Shown here piece after piece: positions 9,013 through 18,240 of a stretch of 64,000 nt of DNA. The stretch's first letter is position 1. Each line of letters opens with the position of its first letter. Both the position numbers and the translations under genes were made by a program. Source of the stretch: an uncultured Porphyromonadaceae bacterium (GTDB lineage Bacteria; Bacteroidota; Bacteroidia; Bacteroidales; Muribaculaceae); assembly GCA_947177185.1 (NCBI GenBank), contig CAMWTJ010000007.1, positions 29,791 to 93,790 on the forward strand, written 5' to 3'. The notes below the pieces were generated by a model, which was given only the letters and a program-made list of their open reading frames with translations, did not search any database and was not told where the DNA came from.

Positions 9013-9020
9013 TATATTTG
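9013..9020 (+). promoter_or_regulatory. -7 element of the ndh promoter
   Basis: TATATTTG at 9013-9020; the predicted leader before ndh is about 22 nt. Confidence 0.6.
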
Positions 9021-9047
9021 TTCGACAGCTAAAAAGAGTATGTATAT

Positions 9048-10325
9048 ATGAAGAAAGAGAAGATTGTAATCATAGGAGCCGGATTCGGCGGGCTTAATCT
9101 GGCAAAAAGACTTGATAAAAACAAATACGATGTGGTGGTGGTCGACCGACGGAACTACCACAGCTTTCCGCCTCTGTTCTATCAGGTGGCATCAAGTGGC
9201 CTTGAGCCTTCCAACATCGCCTTTCCCGTGCGTCGTGAGATTCGCAGCCGACGCATGCGCGGTGTCCTGTACCGCTACGGAAAAGTGACTGAAATAGACA
9301 TGGCGAAACGAGAACTGGTCACACAGTACGAACGCATATCTTTCGACAAGCTCGTCATAGCCGCCGGCACGACCAACAATTTTTTCGGCAACGATACGCT
9401 CGACGAACATGTGTACACGCTCAAGACTGTGCCTGAGGCCATACGCACACGCAACGCCGTGCTCGGCCGCCTGGAGCGTGGCAGTATCGAAACCGACCCC
9501 GTGCGACGCAAGGCTCTGCTGACGTTTGTGGTGGTGGGCGGCGGCCCGGCAGGAGTGGAGGTGGCCGGTGCCCTCGGCGAGATGAAGCGCTACATCATAA
9601 AGAAAGAATACCCGCTGATCAGCCGCGACGAGGTGCATGTGCTGCTCGTGGAAGGCACCGGCAAGGTGCTCGGAACCATGAGCCCCGCCTCGAGCGACGA
9701 CGCGCGCAAGGCACTCGGCGAGCTTATGGTGGAGCTTAAGCTGAACACTATGGTGAAAACCGTGGAAAACGGTCGTGTGACTTTTACCGACGGCACAGGT
9801 ATAGATGCGGAAACGATTATATGGACTGCCGGTGTGGCAGGTGTGCCTTTTGTGCTGACCGGCACCGACGTCCGAGCAGGGCGGGGCGGCCGCTTCACGG
9901 TCGACGAATACAACCGCGTGGAAGGCCTCGACGGCGTCTACGCCATAGGCGATATCGCCATGCACGCCGACGAGCGTTATCCGCGGGGATGCCCGCAGGT
10001 GGCGCAACCGGCCATACAGCAGGCACGCACGCTGGCCAGGAACCTTAACAGCGGAGAGTTTACGCGCCCGTTCAGCTACCGCGACAAGGGTTCTATGGCT
10101 ACTATCGGGCGAAACCGAGCCGTAGTGGATATGGGCAGGATGCACTTCAGCGGTTTTCCCGCATGGCTTTTGTGGATGGTGGTGCACCTGATGTCGCTGA
10201 TGGGCATGCGCAACCGTGCCATGGTGTTCCTGAACTGGTTCTGGAACTATTTCAATTTCGGCTCGCCGCTGCGCGTGCTTATGCGTCCGTCGAGGCTACC
10301 GCTGCCGTCGTTCCGCGACGAATAG
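9048..10325 (+). CDS. ndh: Type II NADH dehydrogenase (NDH-2)
   Basis: Single-subunit, non-proton-pumping NADH:quinone oxidoreductase bound to the inner face of the membrane. The 425-aa flavoprotein has the FAD motif GAGFGG at 10-15 and the NADH-binding VVGGGPAGVEVAG near 162-174. The C-terminal GDIA flavin motif is present (YAIGDIA near 302). The hydrophobic C-terminal stretch (about 368-405) contains the membrane anchor. Full length. It is convergent with the murF-alr gene, 12 nt apart. Confidence 0.92.
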   Translation: MKKEKIVIIGAGFGGLNLAKRLDKNKYDVVVVDRRNYHSFPPLFYQVASSGLEPSNIAFPVRREIRSRRMRGVLYRYGKVTEIDMAKRELVTQYERISFDKLVIAAGTTNNFFGNDTLDEHVYTLKTVPEAIRTRNAVLGRLERGSIETDPVRRKALLTFVVVGGGPAGVEVAGALGEMKRYIIKKEYPLISRDEVHVLLVEGTGKVLGTMSPASSDDARKALGELMVELKLNTMVKTVENGRVTFTDGTGIDAETIIWTAGVAGVPFVLTGTDVRAGRGGRFTVDEYNRVEGLDGVYAIGDIAMHADERYPRGCPQVAQPAIQQARTLARNLNSGEFTRPFSYRDKGSMATIGRNRAVVDMGRMHFSGFPAWLLWMVVHLMSLMGMRNRAMVFLNWFWNYFNFGSPLRVLMRPSRLPLPSFRDE

Positions 10326-10337
10326 CCATTGTCGGCG

Positions 10338-12710
10338 CTATTCCCTGTAGTATATGCGGCGCACACGCGGGCTGATTCGTGCCAGCACCTCATAGGGGAT
10401 AGTGCCCAGCACCTCCGAAAGTCGCTCTATGGGCAGCGTGGGGCCGAATATCTCCACCGTGTCGCCGATGGCAACACCCGGCGCATCGGTCACGTCGAGC
10501 ATGCACATGTCCATGCATATGTTGCCTACGGTGGGGCACTCCGTGCCGCGCACGCCGAACGTGACTGCTCCGCAGCCGAGTCGGCGGTCTATGCCGTCGG
10601 CATAGCCTATGGGCAGTGTTGCCACCACCGAATCGCGCTTCAGCACGCCTCGTCGGCCGTAGCCCACGGTCGTGCCGGCCGGATAGCTGTGCAGGGCTAT
10701 GATAGTGGTGCTGAGCCCGGCCACCGGCTTGAGGTCAATGTGTGTGGCCTCGGGCGGCAGTGGCGATATGCCATACAGTCCGATGCCGAGGCGTCCCATG
10801 TCGTAGGCGCTGGCCGTAGAGCCGAAACGCATCATGCCGGCGGTGTTCAGGATGTGGCGGCGCAAGGGGTGGCCGAGCAGTCCGGCAAGCGTGGAGCTCA
10901 TGCGCGCGAACGCTTCGAGCTGCTGCTGCGTATAGTTGTCCTGGTCGAGGCAGTCGGCTGTGGCCATGTGTGAGAACACCGACGAAACCCGCAGGCGCGG
11001 CATATGTTTCAGCGCTTCGGCCAGGCGCGGAATCTCTTCCTCGACAAAGCCGGTGCGGTGCATGCCCGTTTCCAGTTTTATGTGCACAGCCACGTCCGTA
11101 CTATCCGCAGCTTCAGCCTCAGCCGCTATGCGCTCAAGTTCCATCAGCGAAAACACCGACGGTTCCAGTCTGTAGTTGAACAGCGCGCGGAAATTGGTGG
11201 TGATAGGGTTCATCACCATTATCGGCATCGTTATGCCGGCATCTCTGAGGCTTACGCCCTCGTCCACTACTGCCACCGCCAGATATGCGGCGCCGTGGCT
11301 TTGCAGGGTCTTCGACGCTTCGGTAGCGCCGATGCCGTAGGCCGATGCCTTCACCATGGCCACAATGCCCGCGTCGGCAGGCATAAGCGCCCTGTAGGCA
11401 TTGAAATTGTGCACGAGCGCGTCAAGGTTCACCTCCATCACAGTGTCGTGTGCGGCGTTGGCCAGCATGTTCTTTATAGGGCGCATGCAGACGGCGTCGC
11501 CACGCAGCATTATAAGCTCGCGGTCGAAATCGGCACTGCCGAAGCGCTGCATGAAATCGGCGGCGCTTTCGGCGAACTCGGAGGCCATCAGTGGGTCGAA
11601 CACATCGCGGTGGGCTGAAATCTCACGCCCCACGCCTATCAGACGGCTGATGCCCCTGTGGCGCAGCGTAGCCGCAAGGCTTGCGTACAGTTCGCGCGTG
11701 CGCGATTCCGTATCGCCCGGACTGTGCATCAGGTCCGACATTATCAGTGTGTTCGTGCGTCCGGGAGTTGCCCGTCGCTCCATAAAGTCGAGAGCAGCGT
11801 CGAGGCTCTGCAGATCGGGCGTGAAATTGTCCGACAGCACAAGGCATCCGCCGGTGCCTTCGTTCACATCTGTGCGCGTCGACACATCCATTACTCTGTC
11901 CATAGCCTGCTTGCGCACATCGGTAAGCTCTACGCCGAGCAGTCGCATCACGGCTTCGGCTATTTCGCGCCGGCCGCGGGCCTCCACTACGTGCAGCGAG
12001 GGATACATCCGCCTCAACGTGGCCAAGGCATCGGGCTCGGAACTGTCGCAAACCACAGCTTTGCATCCGGCAAACAGCCGGCATTTTTCCTCAATTTTCT
12101 GGCGGCGCGTCGCGAAACCTCCGTCGTGCTCGCCGGTGATGGCTGTAAGCACGCCGAATTCGGGCGCTATCATGGCTGTGAGAGGCTCCATCTGCCCCGG
12201 GCCGTCGATGCCGGCCTCAATGAGTGCGAAGCGCGCCGCGGGGTCTATTGCAAAGAGGCTCAGCGGCACGCCTATCTGCGAGTTCCACGAGCGTGGCGAG
12301 CGCCAGGCCTCAGGCATGAGCGCGGCACACAGCAGTTCTTTCACCTGTGTTTTGCCGCGGCTGCCGGCTATCGCCACCATGGTTCCGCCGAAGGCTTTGG
12401 CCGCTGCCGCGCCAAGGCGCCGAAGCGCTTCCATGCTGTCGGGCACCACAAGGAAAGTGGCGTCGGACACACTGCGCATCACCGCCGGAACTTCGTTTAC
12501 CACAAACGCGCGCACGCCGCGGCGATACATGTCTTTTACGTATCGGTGACCGTCGCCGGTGGCTGTGCGCAGCGCCATAAACATAGGCGAGTGTGATGGG
12601 TCGACGTAGGTGCGGCTGTCGGTCAGCAGCACGTCTATGGTAGGAGCGGCCGGAGCACCTTCCATACGGGCGCCCGTGATGCCTGCAATGTCTTCGAGTG
12701 TGAATTTCAT
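10338..12710 (-). CDS. murF-alr: Fused MurF / alanine racemase
   Basis: Bifunctional 790-aa cytoplasmic enzyme. The N-terminal half (1-410) is UDP-MurNAc-tripeptide:D-Ala-D-Ala ligase, with the ATP loop AGSRGKT at 115-121 in place of the common GSNGKT. The C-terminal half (about 424-790) is a PLP alanine racemase with the Schiff-base lysine Lys454 (MVKASAYG) and the NICMDM segment. The fusion is usual in Bacteroidota and couples D-Ala supply to its use. It is the last gene of the minus-strand operon and overlaps the GSCFA gene by 4 nt. Confidence 0.95.
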   Translation of the reverse strand: MKFTLEDIAGITGARMEGAPAAPTIDVLLTDSRTYVDPSHSPMFMALRTATGDGHRYVKDMYRRGVRAFVVNEVPAVMRSVSDATFLVVPDSMEALRRLGAAAAKAFGGTMVAIAGSRGKTQVKELLCAALMPEAWRSPRSWNSQIGVPLSLFAIDPAARFALIEAGIDGPGQMEPLTAMIAPEFGVLTAITGEHDGGFATRRQKIEEKCRLFAGCKAVVCDSSEPDALATLRRMYPSLHVVEARGRREIAEAVMRLLGVELTDVRKQAMDRVMDVSTRTDVNEGTGGCLVLSDNFTPDLQSLDAALDFMERRATPGRTNTLIMSDLMHSPGDTESRTRELYASLAATLRHRGISRLIGVGREISAHRDVFDPLMASEFAESAADFMQRFGSADFDRELIMLRGDAVCMRPIKNMLANAAHDTVMEVNLDALVHNFNAYRALMPADAGIVAMVKASAYGIGATEASKTLQSHGAAYLAVAVVDEGVSLRDAGITMPIMVMNPITTNFRALFNYRLEPSVFSLMELERIAAEAEAADSTDVAVHIKLETGMHRTGFVEEEIPRLAEALKHMPRLRVSSVFSHMATADCLDQDNYTQQQLEAFARMSSTLAGLLGHPLRRHILNTAGMMRFGSTASAYDMGRLGIGLYGISPLPPEATHIDLKPVAGLSTTIIALHSYPAGTTVGYGRRGVLKRDSVVATLPIGYADGIDRRLGCGAVTFGVRGTECPTVGNICMDMCMLDVTDAPGVAIGDTVEIFGPTLPIERLSEVLGTIPYEVLARISPRVRRIYYRE

Positions 12711-13552
12711 AACTTGTTTATGCTTTCGCGGTGGGCCTGGCGCAAGTAAGCGGCATGGCGCGCGCGCACGGTTTCTTTAGTGGCCGGCGTGAAATAAGTG
12801 TCGGCAAATTTTTCGTAAATATATTCTATCGCCGTGTCCGACGGATGCTTCAGGTCGGCAGCATAGTAGCGGTAGTCGCGAAGATCGTCGCACACGATCT
12901 CGTAGGCCGGAAAATACTCAGCGCCCAGGCTGTCTACTGCAAGCAGAAGAGTGGCTTTGCTTAGATTGTTGGCATGCAGACCGTCGGCCACGTGCCGCAC
13001 GGGACTCACTGTAAGCACCGTGCGCTTGCCCATCGCTCCGAGCCGCCGCAGAACGCCGTCCAGCAGCGCACACGTCTGTGCGGTGTCCAGGCGCGTGCGT
13101 TCGAAATCTGCCGCCGGCAGTTTATGGCAGTTGGCCACCACATGTCCGTTTTCCCGCAGCCGGTATATATAGGCAGTGCCAAGCGTGAGAAACACCACGT
13201 CGGCATCTCTCAGCGCGCTTGCGAGTCTGTCGAGCCCGACGTTGGCGGCTTCCAGCAGCTTGTCGGCATCGGCCGACGCATAGCGGGCAGCTCCGTCGAG
13301 CAGATGGTAGATGCCGTCGCGGAGGGTGAGGTCCGACATGGCGTACGGCATGCCGTCGAGGGCGCGTTCAAGTGCAGTGGCCAGCGATGCCGGGTTGAAA
13401 AGCGGTCCCAAAGGATTGCGCGTCACGACAAAGCCGCAGCGCTCGAGGCGTTCGCCCATGTTGTCGGCGAAACAAGATCCGAGCAGTACTATCCGGGCGT
13501 CGGCGTCAATGGGTGCCGTGCGCAGCGGTTCGATTTCGGTGCGGAATTTCAT
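12707..13552 (-). CDS. GSCFA-domain protein
   Basis: The 281-aa protein has the name-giving motif GSCFA at 25-29 and a second block near residue 122 (VFLTLGTAYIY). GSCFA proteins resemble SGNH/GDSL hydrolases with Ser26 as the likely nucleophile; their substrate is not known. No signal peptide, so probably cytoplasmic. It overlaps both neighbours by ATGA junctions, so it is translationally coupled between a PorE-like envelope protein and MurF-Alr. A role in envelope polymer modification is an inference from this context. Confidence 0.85.
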   Translation of the reverse strand: MKFRTEIEPLRTAPIDADARIVLLGSCFADNMGERLERCGFVVTRNPLGPLFNPASLATALERALDGMPYAMSDLTLRDGIYHLLDGAARYASADADKLLEAANVGLDRLASALRDADVVFLTLGTAYIYRLRENGHVVANCHKLPAADFERTRLDTAQTCALLDGVLRRLGAMGKRTVLTVSPVRHVADGLHANNLSKATLLLAVDSLGAEYFPAYEIVCDDLRDYRYYAADLKHPSDTAIEYIYEKFADTYFTPATKETVRARHAAYLRQAHRESINKL

Positions 13553-15519
13553 CAGTATATGCCGTAGTCAATGGAGAGCACTTGAAACTCTGTGCGTCGG
13601 TTTATCTGGTCGGCCACTTCCTGGTCTGCTTCCGGGAGTGCGAGTATATATTCTTCGGTGAGCACGTCGCCTTCCTTGAACTGGGGGTATTCGCGCGCGA
13701 GTTTCTTCGTTATGGTCTTCGGGCGTGACTCGCCGTAGCCCTGCGACTGCAGGCGGTCGGGCGCTATGCCGGCCGCTATAAGGTAGTCTATCACAGAGCG
13801 CGCGCGTCGGCCGCTGAGGTTTATGTTGTACTCGTCGGTGCCGTGGCGGTCGGTGTGCGAGGCCATTTCTATCGTCACATTGGGATTGTCGCGCAGCACC
13901 TGTGCCATTTCGTCGAGCGCCGCCGTGCTTTCGGGACGCAGCGTAGCGCGGTCGAAATCATAGAATATGTTGTCTATGACCACCGGCTTGGTGATTGAGG
14001 CAAGGATAAAGTCCACATCGTATGTGGCGTCTTCCTCGGCAGTGTCGCTCGTGAACTCCTGCTTGGCGTTGAGGTAGCCCTTGGCGCCGGCGAGCATCAC
14101 GTAGCTCACGCCGCGCTGCAGCGGAAACGAGAACGAACCGTCGGGCCTGGCCATCTGCTTCTGATTGCTGCCGTCGGTACCCACGATGCGTATCACGGCG
14201 TTCGGCACAGGTTCTTCGTCGCGGTCCAGCACCCAGCCCTGAATATTGATTTTAAGGTCGGGGAGCTCAAAGGAATATATGTGGTCGTAGCCGCGTCCGT
14301 CGCCACGGTTGCTGCTGAAAAAACCGTTTTCGCCTTCTGTGAACGTGATGCCGAAATCGTCGCCCGCGGAATTCACGGGTTTGCCCATATTCTCCACTTT
14401 CCAGCCGCCTGATGGCATAAGCTCGGCGCGGAACAGGTCGAGGCCGCCGAATCCGGGATGGCCGTCGCTGGCGAAATAAAGCACCGAATCGCTGCGCACG
14501 TATGGGAAAGATTCGTTGCCCGGAGTGTTTATCCACTCTCCGAGGTTTTCGAGCGAGCCCTGACGTTCGTTCAGATTAATTCGCCAGATGTCAAGCCCGC
14601 CGCTTCCGCCGGGCATGTCGCTTGTAAAATATAGCCAGCGTCCGTCGGGCGATACGGCAGGGTGGCCGTAGCTGCTGAGCGTATCGGCTGTGATTTCAAA
14701 TTTCACCGGCGCACTCCATTTCGCATCGGAGCGCTGCGATGTGAATATTTCCACCCCGGTGGGCGAGTTGGGTTCGCGTCGCGCCTTGGTCAGATACATA
14801 GTCTGCCCGTCGGGCGAAAAGCTCACGATGCCTTCGTCGAGCTCGGTGTTCAGCTCGCCTTCTACGGCAGTGGGGCGCTGCCACTCTCCGCGCTCGTTTT
14901 TGGTCGACACCCACACATCGCCGTTTTTCATGCCGGTGATTTCGCTTTTGCGCGTGCCGGCCGATTTTTCGCTTGTAGAGGTGAAGTACAGCTGTTCCTG
15001 CGGCTGGGTGAGGTACATGGGAGCATAGTCTGCACGCCTCGTGTTGAAGAGCCTCGGCTGCTTTACCACGTAGCGCGTAGGCTGCTTTGAGTTCAAGGCC
15101 AGCCGCGCGCCTGCCAGCCGCGCGCGGGCGTCGCTGTCGTCGGCGTGATAGCGCAGGTGCTCTTCATACAGTCGTATGGCTGCGGCGTATTTGCCGTCGG
15201 CGTGCAGCATGCGCGCCGTGCGCATGCGCAGCGTAGAGTCGGCATAGCCGTAGCGCGCTGCGTTCTGGTAGGCTGCGGCCGCACGTGCGTATTGGTTTAG
15301 TTTCTCGCTACATTCTCCCAGTCTGAAGGCCACCTCGCCGCGCAATTGGCGTTCCTCGCGTTTGGTCAGCTTGTTGTAGATTTTCCGATAGGTCTTCGAC
15401 GCGTCGAAATATTCGCCGCGGGCCAGCTGTTCGTTGGCGGTCGACATTTTTGCGCCGTTGCAGCTCCCCAGCAGAAGCAATGCCGCGCACACGAAGAAAA
15501 TGAAGCGTATTCTATACAT
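13552..15519 (-). CDS. porE: PorE-like type IX secretion lipoprotein (TPR, PD40 propeller, CRD, OmpA)
   Basis: The start at 15519 gives a lipoprotein signal peptide with lipobox LLGSC (Cys20); the frame runs 8 codons further upstream but those lack a signal. Domain order in the 655-aa product: TPR-like helices (about 25-150), WD40/PD40 beta-propeller repeats with FSPDGQTMY and VSPDGRWLYF (about 165-410), a carboxypeptidase-regulatory fold (about 420-510) and a C-terminal OmpA peptidoglycan-binding domain (about 530-645). This exact order is that of PorE, which is thought to tether the type IX machine to peptidoglycan. Other OmpA/PD40 proteins share parts of it, so the PorE call is good but not certain. 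Confidence 0.78.
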   Translation of the reverse strand: MYRIRFIFFVCAALLLLGSCNGAKMSTANEQLARGEYFDASKTYRKIYNKLTKREERQLRGEVAFRLGECSEKLNQYARAAAAYQNAARYGYADSTLRMRTARMLHADGKYAAAIRLYEEHLRYHADDSDARARLAGARLALNSKQPTRYVVKQPRLFNTRRADYAPMYLTQPQEQLYFTSTSEKSAGTRKSEITGMKNGDVWVSTKNERGEWQRPTAVEGELNTELDEGIVSFSPDGQTMYLTKARREPNSPTGVEIFTSQRSDAKWSAPVKFEITADTLSSYGHPAVSPDGRWLYFTSDMPGGSGGLDIWRINLNERQGSLENLGEWINTPGNESFPYVRSDSVLYFASDGHPGFGGLDLFRAELMPSGGWKVENMGKPVNSAGDDFGITFTEGENGFFSSNRGDGRGYDHIYSFELPDLKINIQGWVLDRDEEPVPNAVIRIVGTDGSNQKQMARPDGSFSFPLQRGVSYVMLAGAKGYLNAKQEFTSDTAEEDATYDVDFILASITKPVVIDNIFYDFDRATLRPESTAALDEMAQVLRDNPNVTIEMASHTDRHGTDEYNINLSGRRARSVIDYLIAAGIAPDRLQSQGYGESRPKTITKKLAREYPQFKEGDVLTEEYILALPEADQEVADQINRRTEFQVLSIDYGIY

Positions 15520-15546
15520 ATTATAAATAACGTCGGGCGACACGTT

Positions 15547-16317
15547 TTATTTTCCGGCTATCGACTGCAGTAGTTCGGGCTCGTTGGTGGTTATATAGTC
15601 GGCGCCTTGTTCTATGCACCACTGCATGTCGGCGGAATCGTTGACAGTCCATACGTTCACCTCAAGTCCGAGGGCTTTGGCCTGTCCGAACCACTCGGGA
15701 TGTCGCTGCATGGTGCGCAGCGAATAGTCGAGCCCGGCAGCTCCTGCGTCTTTCAGCTCTTGAGGAGTCATGTCGCCGTTGAGGTAGTAAACACGGCTTC
15801 CCGCCGGCGCCAATGCTATGAAATCGAGCATGGCTGCGCGCGAGAAGGTTATGTAGTCCGTGCGCTGCTGAAGGCCGCGTTCGCGGATCATTGCCACGCA
15901 CAGTTCCACTGCCAGGCGTTCGTGGGCTCTGTCGGCATGCTCTTTAAGTTCCAGTACCAGCCTCAACCCCGGCAGCGCGGCCGCGGAGTCAAGATACGCC
16001 GCAAGGGTAGGGAGCTTCTCGCCGTTAGGAAGCGTCACCGACGTACATTCTGCCGCCGGCGCCTTTTGCATGCACACGCCGCCGAAGGTGGCGTCGTGGT
16101 TCACTACGGGCACACTGTCGGCAGAAAGCCACACGTCGAATTCCGATGCGTAGCAGCCTACGCTGTCGGCCTTGACGAGCGCGCGGATGCTGTTTTGTGC
16201 GCTTCCTTCGGTTTTCCAGTAGCCGCGATGGGCTATCGTTTTTACAGTCGGTGTGGACGCGGCGGCGGCCGAAACGGCCATAAATGCTGCAGCGGCTATT
16301 AATGCTGTTTTGTTCAT
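15547..16317 (-). CDS. Secreted glycerophosphodiester phosphodiesterase
   Basis: Hydrolyses glycerophosphodiesters from lipid turnover. The start at 16317 (MNKTALIAAA) yields a signal peptide of about 21 residues; the upstream in-frame ATG at 16341 overlaps the promoter and is unlikely. The 256-aa product has the GDPD signature: AHRG at 29-32, the E-x-D metal pair (EFDVW near 57), VNHDAT and LELK. It is the first gene of the minus-strand operon that continues through porE, GSCFA and murF-alr (27-nt gap, then overlaps). Confidence 0.88.
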   Translation of the reverse strand: MNKTALIAAAAFMAVSAAAASTPTVKTIAHRGYWKTEGSAQNSIRALVKADSVGCYASEFDVWLSADSVPVVNHDATFGGVCMQKAPAAECTSVTLPNGEKLPTLAAYLDSAAALPGLRLVLELKEHADRAHERLAVELCVAMIRERGLQQRTDYITFSRAAMLDFIALAPAGSRVYYLNGDMTPQELKDAGAAGLDYSLRTMQRHPEWFGQAKALGLEVNVWTVNDSADMQWCIEQGADYITTNEPELLQSIAGK

Positions 16318-16341
16318 ACGGGCTGTAGTGGGTTTTCGCAT

Positions 16342-16372
16342 CAAAGATACGCATAATATGCGTAGCGGGCAA
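16342..16372 (-). promoter_or_regulatory. Promoter of the GDPD-porE-GSCFA-murF operon
   Basis: Minus strand: TTG (16370-16372), 20-bp spacer, TATCTTTG (16342-16349). Start of transcription is expected about 18 nt before the GDPD ATG at 16317, which fixes that start codon. Confidence 0.75.
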
Positions 16373-16392
16373 GAATCATGTGCTTGCCCGTG

Positions 16393-16425
16393 CAAAAAAA
16401 GCGCCGGCTTTGTGGGCCGACGCTT
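16393..16425 (-). terminator. Terminator-like hairpin facing minus, upstream of the GDPD promoter
   Basis: Imperfect stem (16399-16408 with 16415-16425) followed, on the minus strand, by seven T residues (16393-16399). No minus-strand gene ends into it in this window. It may block antisense transcription entering from the padR side. The rest of the 340-bp gap 16318-16657 holds only the two promoters described. Confidence 0.55.
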
Positions 16426-16582
16426 CTCATTCTAATCGAAAAGAAATATGCTTGACTCGAGTCGTGTGAGTGTTTTTGAAGCTTGCATATATAGGACTCG
16501 CATATGGTGCGAAGGTTTAATGCGTTTTGTGTTGTTAACCTATTTTTGCAAAATAATACAATTGTGTAATAAAATGTTAAAT

Positions 16583-16626
16583 ATAGTACTATGTATTGCA
16601 TAGTACTATGCGATTTGCTAATTTTG
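16583..16626 (+). promoter_or_regulatory. padR promoter with two palindromic operators
   Basis: A TTG at 16596-16598 and TAATTTTG at 16619-16626 (20-bp spacer) form the promoter. The 12-bp perfect palindrome CATAGTACTATG fills 16599-16610 between the two boxes, and a second copy of its core (ATAGTACTAT) lies at 16583-16592, just upstream of -33. The centres are 17 bp apart. The placement is what a self-repressing PadR protein would need. Confidence 0.75.
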
Positions 16627-16657
16627 CATCGTCAACACAAGCAACCGCAATTGATAA

Positions 16658-17008
16658 ATGGACATAGAAAATCTTAAGTCACAGATGCGTAAGGGCATGC
16701 TCGAATATTGCCTGCTCCTGCTGCTGAAGAACGGCGATGCCTATGCCTCGGAAATCATCAGCCGCATGAAAGAGGCACACCTGATAGTAATGGAGGGCAC
16801 GCTGTATCCTTTGCTCACGCGTCTTAAAAACGACAGCTTGCTCGCATACCGCTGGCAGGAGTCGCCGTCGGGGCCGCCTCGCAAATATTACTCCCTTACG
16901 CCGCTCGGCGAGCAGCTGCTGGCGCAGCTCGACAGCGCATGGAACGATATCCGACATTCCGTATCACATCTTCAAAACATAAGTCAACAACAAAACGAGA
17001 ATCAATGA
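16658..17008 (+). CDS. PadR-family transcriptional regulator
   Basis: A 116-aa winged-helix repressor. The N-terminal DNA-binding part (about 5-80) has the family pattern: LLLLKNGDAYASEIISRM, the wing segment PLLTRLKNDSLL, and the PRKYYSLTPLGEQLL strand-turn; a short C-terminal helix (85-105) is for dimerisation. It overlaps the PspC gene by 4 nt (ATGA). PadR-PspC pairs are common in Bacteroidota, where PadR is thought to sense envelope stress or a ligand and control the pair. The palindromes in its promoter suggest autoregulation. Confidence 0.9.
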   Translation: MDIENLKSQMRKGMLEYCLLLLLKNGDAYASEIISRMKEAHLIVMEGTLYPLLTRLKNDSLLAYRWQESPSGPPRKYYSLTPLGEQLLAQLDSAWNDIRHSVSHLQNISQQQNENQ

Positions 17009-18111
17009 AACGCACATTTCCCGCCAACATCAGCGGTAAAATCTATTATATAGACGAGGACGCATACACCTTGCTCAAGAATTATTTCACGCAGCTCCGC
17101 GAATCGTTTCCCAAAGAAGAGGGCGCGGAGATAGTATGCGATATCGAAGCACGGGTGGCCGAGATTTTCGACGACAGAATCTCCGGCGGAAGCAACGTCA
17201 TAACGTTGCAGGATGTAAACAGTGTGATAGAACGCATGGGCTCTCCCGAGGATTTGAGTGGCGAAACCGACTATCACGGCGCAACTGACGGTGCGGAGGC
17301 CCCGGAGGGCAGCGATAAGCCATTGATCAGCATCAACCTGCCGCAAAAGAAACGCCTCTATCGCGATTTGCGCGACAAGGTGTTCGGCGGTGTGGTGAGC
17401 GGCCTGGCCAACTATCTCGGATGGAGCTGCAATGTGATGCGTCTGCTGCTCGTCGTGCTTGCTCTGTGTTCCTACGTATGGCCGTGGGTAGCGGTCTATC
17501 TTGTGGCGTGGATGATAATTCCTCCGGCCGACACCTCGCGGCGCATCCTTGAGATGATGGGGCGTCCCGTAACGGTAGACAGCGTGGGTCGCACCGTGCT
17601 CGGCGACTCGGCCACTCCTCCGCCCTTCGATGGCGACTATCCTGTGCGCGTGTCCGACGGCAACGGCTTTTGGCGTTTCGTTTCGAAATGCTTCAGCGTG
17701 TTCGGCAAGTGCCTGATGATACTGCTGCTTGTTGCGGCGTGTGCGGTCGGCATCACAGCCGTGGTATTCTTGATTTGCGCTGTGGCTGCGCTTGTGCTCG
17801 GGGCGTGCTACCACAATTTCGAGCTTGCGGCCGGGCTGGGGCTGTCGACCATACCGCTTAAATTCAACTATCAGGTGTGGGCCATGATACTCAGCGCCCT
17901 TACAGCGTTTATTCCATGCGTGGGACTCGTATGGGCAGCCTGCTGCGTGCTGTTCAACAAGCGTGGCGCTTCCACCGTCGTGATAGTGTCGGCATTGATT
18001 CTTGAGGTTCTGCTTATTGCCGGACTTGTCATACTGTTCAATCTGATTAATGCCCAGACGTTCTGCTGCATCTTCGCTCCGGCGTTTGCGGCTGCCGTTC
18101 CGATGGTCTGA
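17005..18111 (+). CDS. PspC-domain membrane protein
   Basis: The start is at 17005 (MKRTFPANISG), overlapping the padR stop. The 368-aa protein has a cytoplasmic N-terminal region (1-100) with a DUF1700-like helical part, a PspC domain at about 116-175 (RLYRDLRDKVFGGVVSGLANYLG followed by two membrane helices), then at least four more hydrophobic helices (about 222-255, 258-285, 293-315, 325-350). PspC proteins take part in the phage-shock or envelope-stress response. No PspA gene is nearby. A strong terminator follows. Confidence 0.85.
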   Translation: MKRTFPANISGKIYYIDEDAYTLLKNYFTQLRESFPKEEGAEIVCDIEARVAEIFDDRISGGSNVITLQDVNSVIERMGSPEDLSGETDYHGATDGAEAPEGSDKPLISINLPQKKRLYRDLRDKVFGGVVSGLANYLGWSCNVMRLLLVVLALCSYVWPWVAVYLVAWMIIPPADTSRRILEMMGRPVTVDSVGRTVLGDSATPPPFDGDYPVRVSDGNGFWRFVSKCFSVFGKCLMILLLVAACAVGITAVVFLICAVAALVLGACYHNFELAAGLGLSTIPLKFNYQVWAMILSALTAFIPCVGLVWAACCVLFNKRGASTVVIVSALILEVLLIAGLVILFNLINAQTFCCIFAPAFAAAVPMV

Positions 18112-18133
18112 GCATGCTCCAAGACACTCGAAG

Positions 18134-18165
18134 GGGGCGGCGCACTGCTGCGCCGCCCCTTTCGA
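18134..18165 (+). terminator. Intrinsic terminator after the padR-pspC operon
   Basis: Perfect 11-bp GC stem (18134-18144 with 18149-18159), tetraloop, then a T-rich tail. It also marks the left boundary of the AT-rich island. Confidence 0.8.
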
Positions 18166-18240
18166 TATTTCTTCGGCAGGGCCGAAGCGTTTAGCAAATG
18201 CTAAAACGATGTCCGTTTTGACCGCTTTCCGTAGCGCAAC

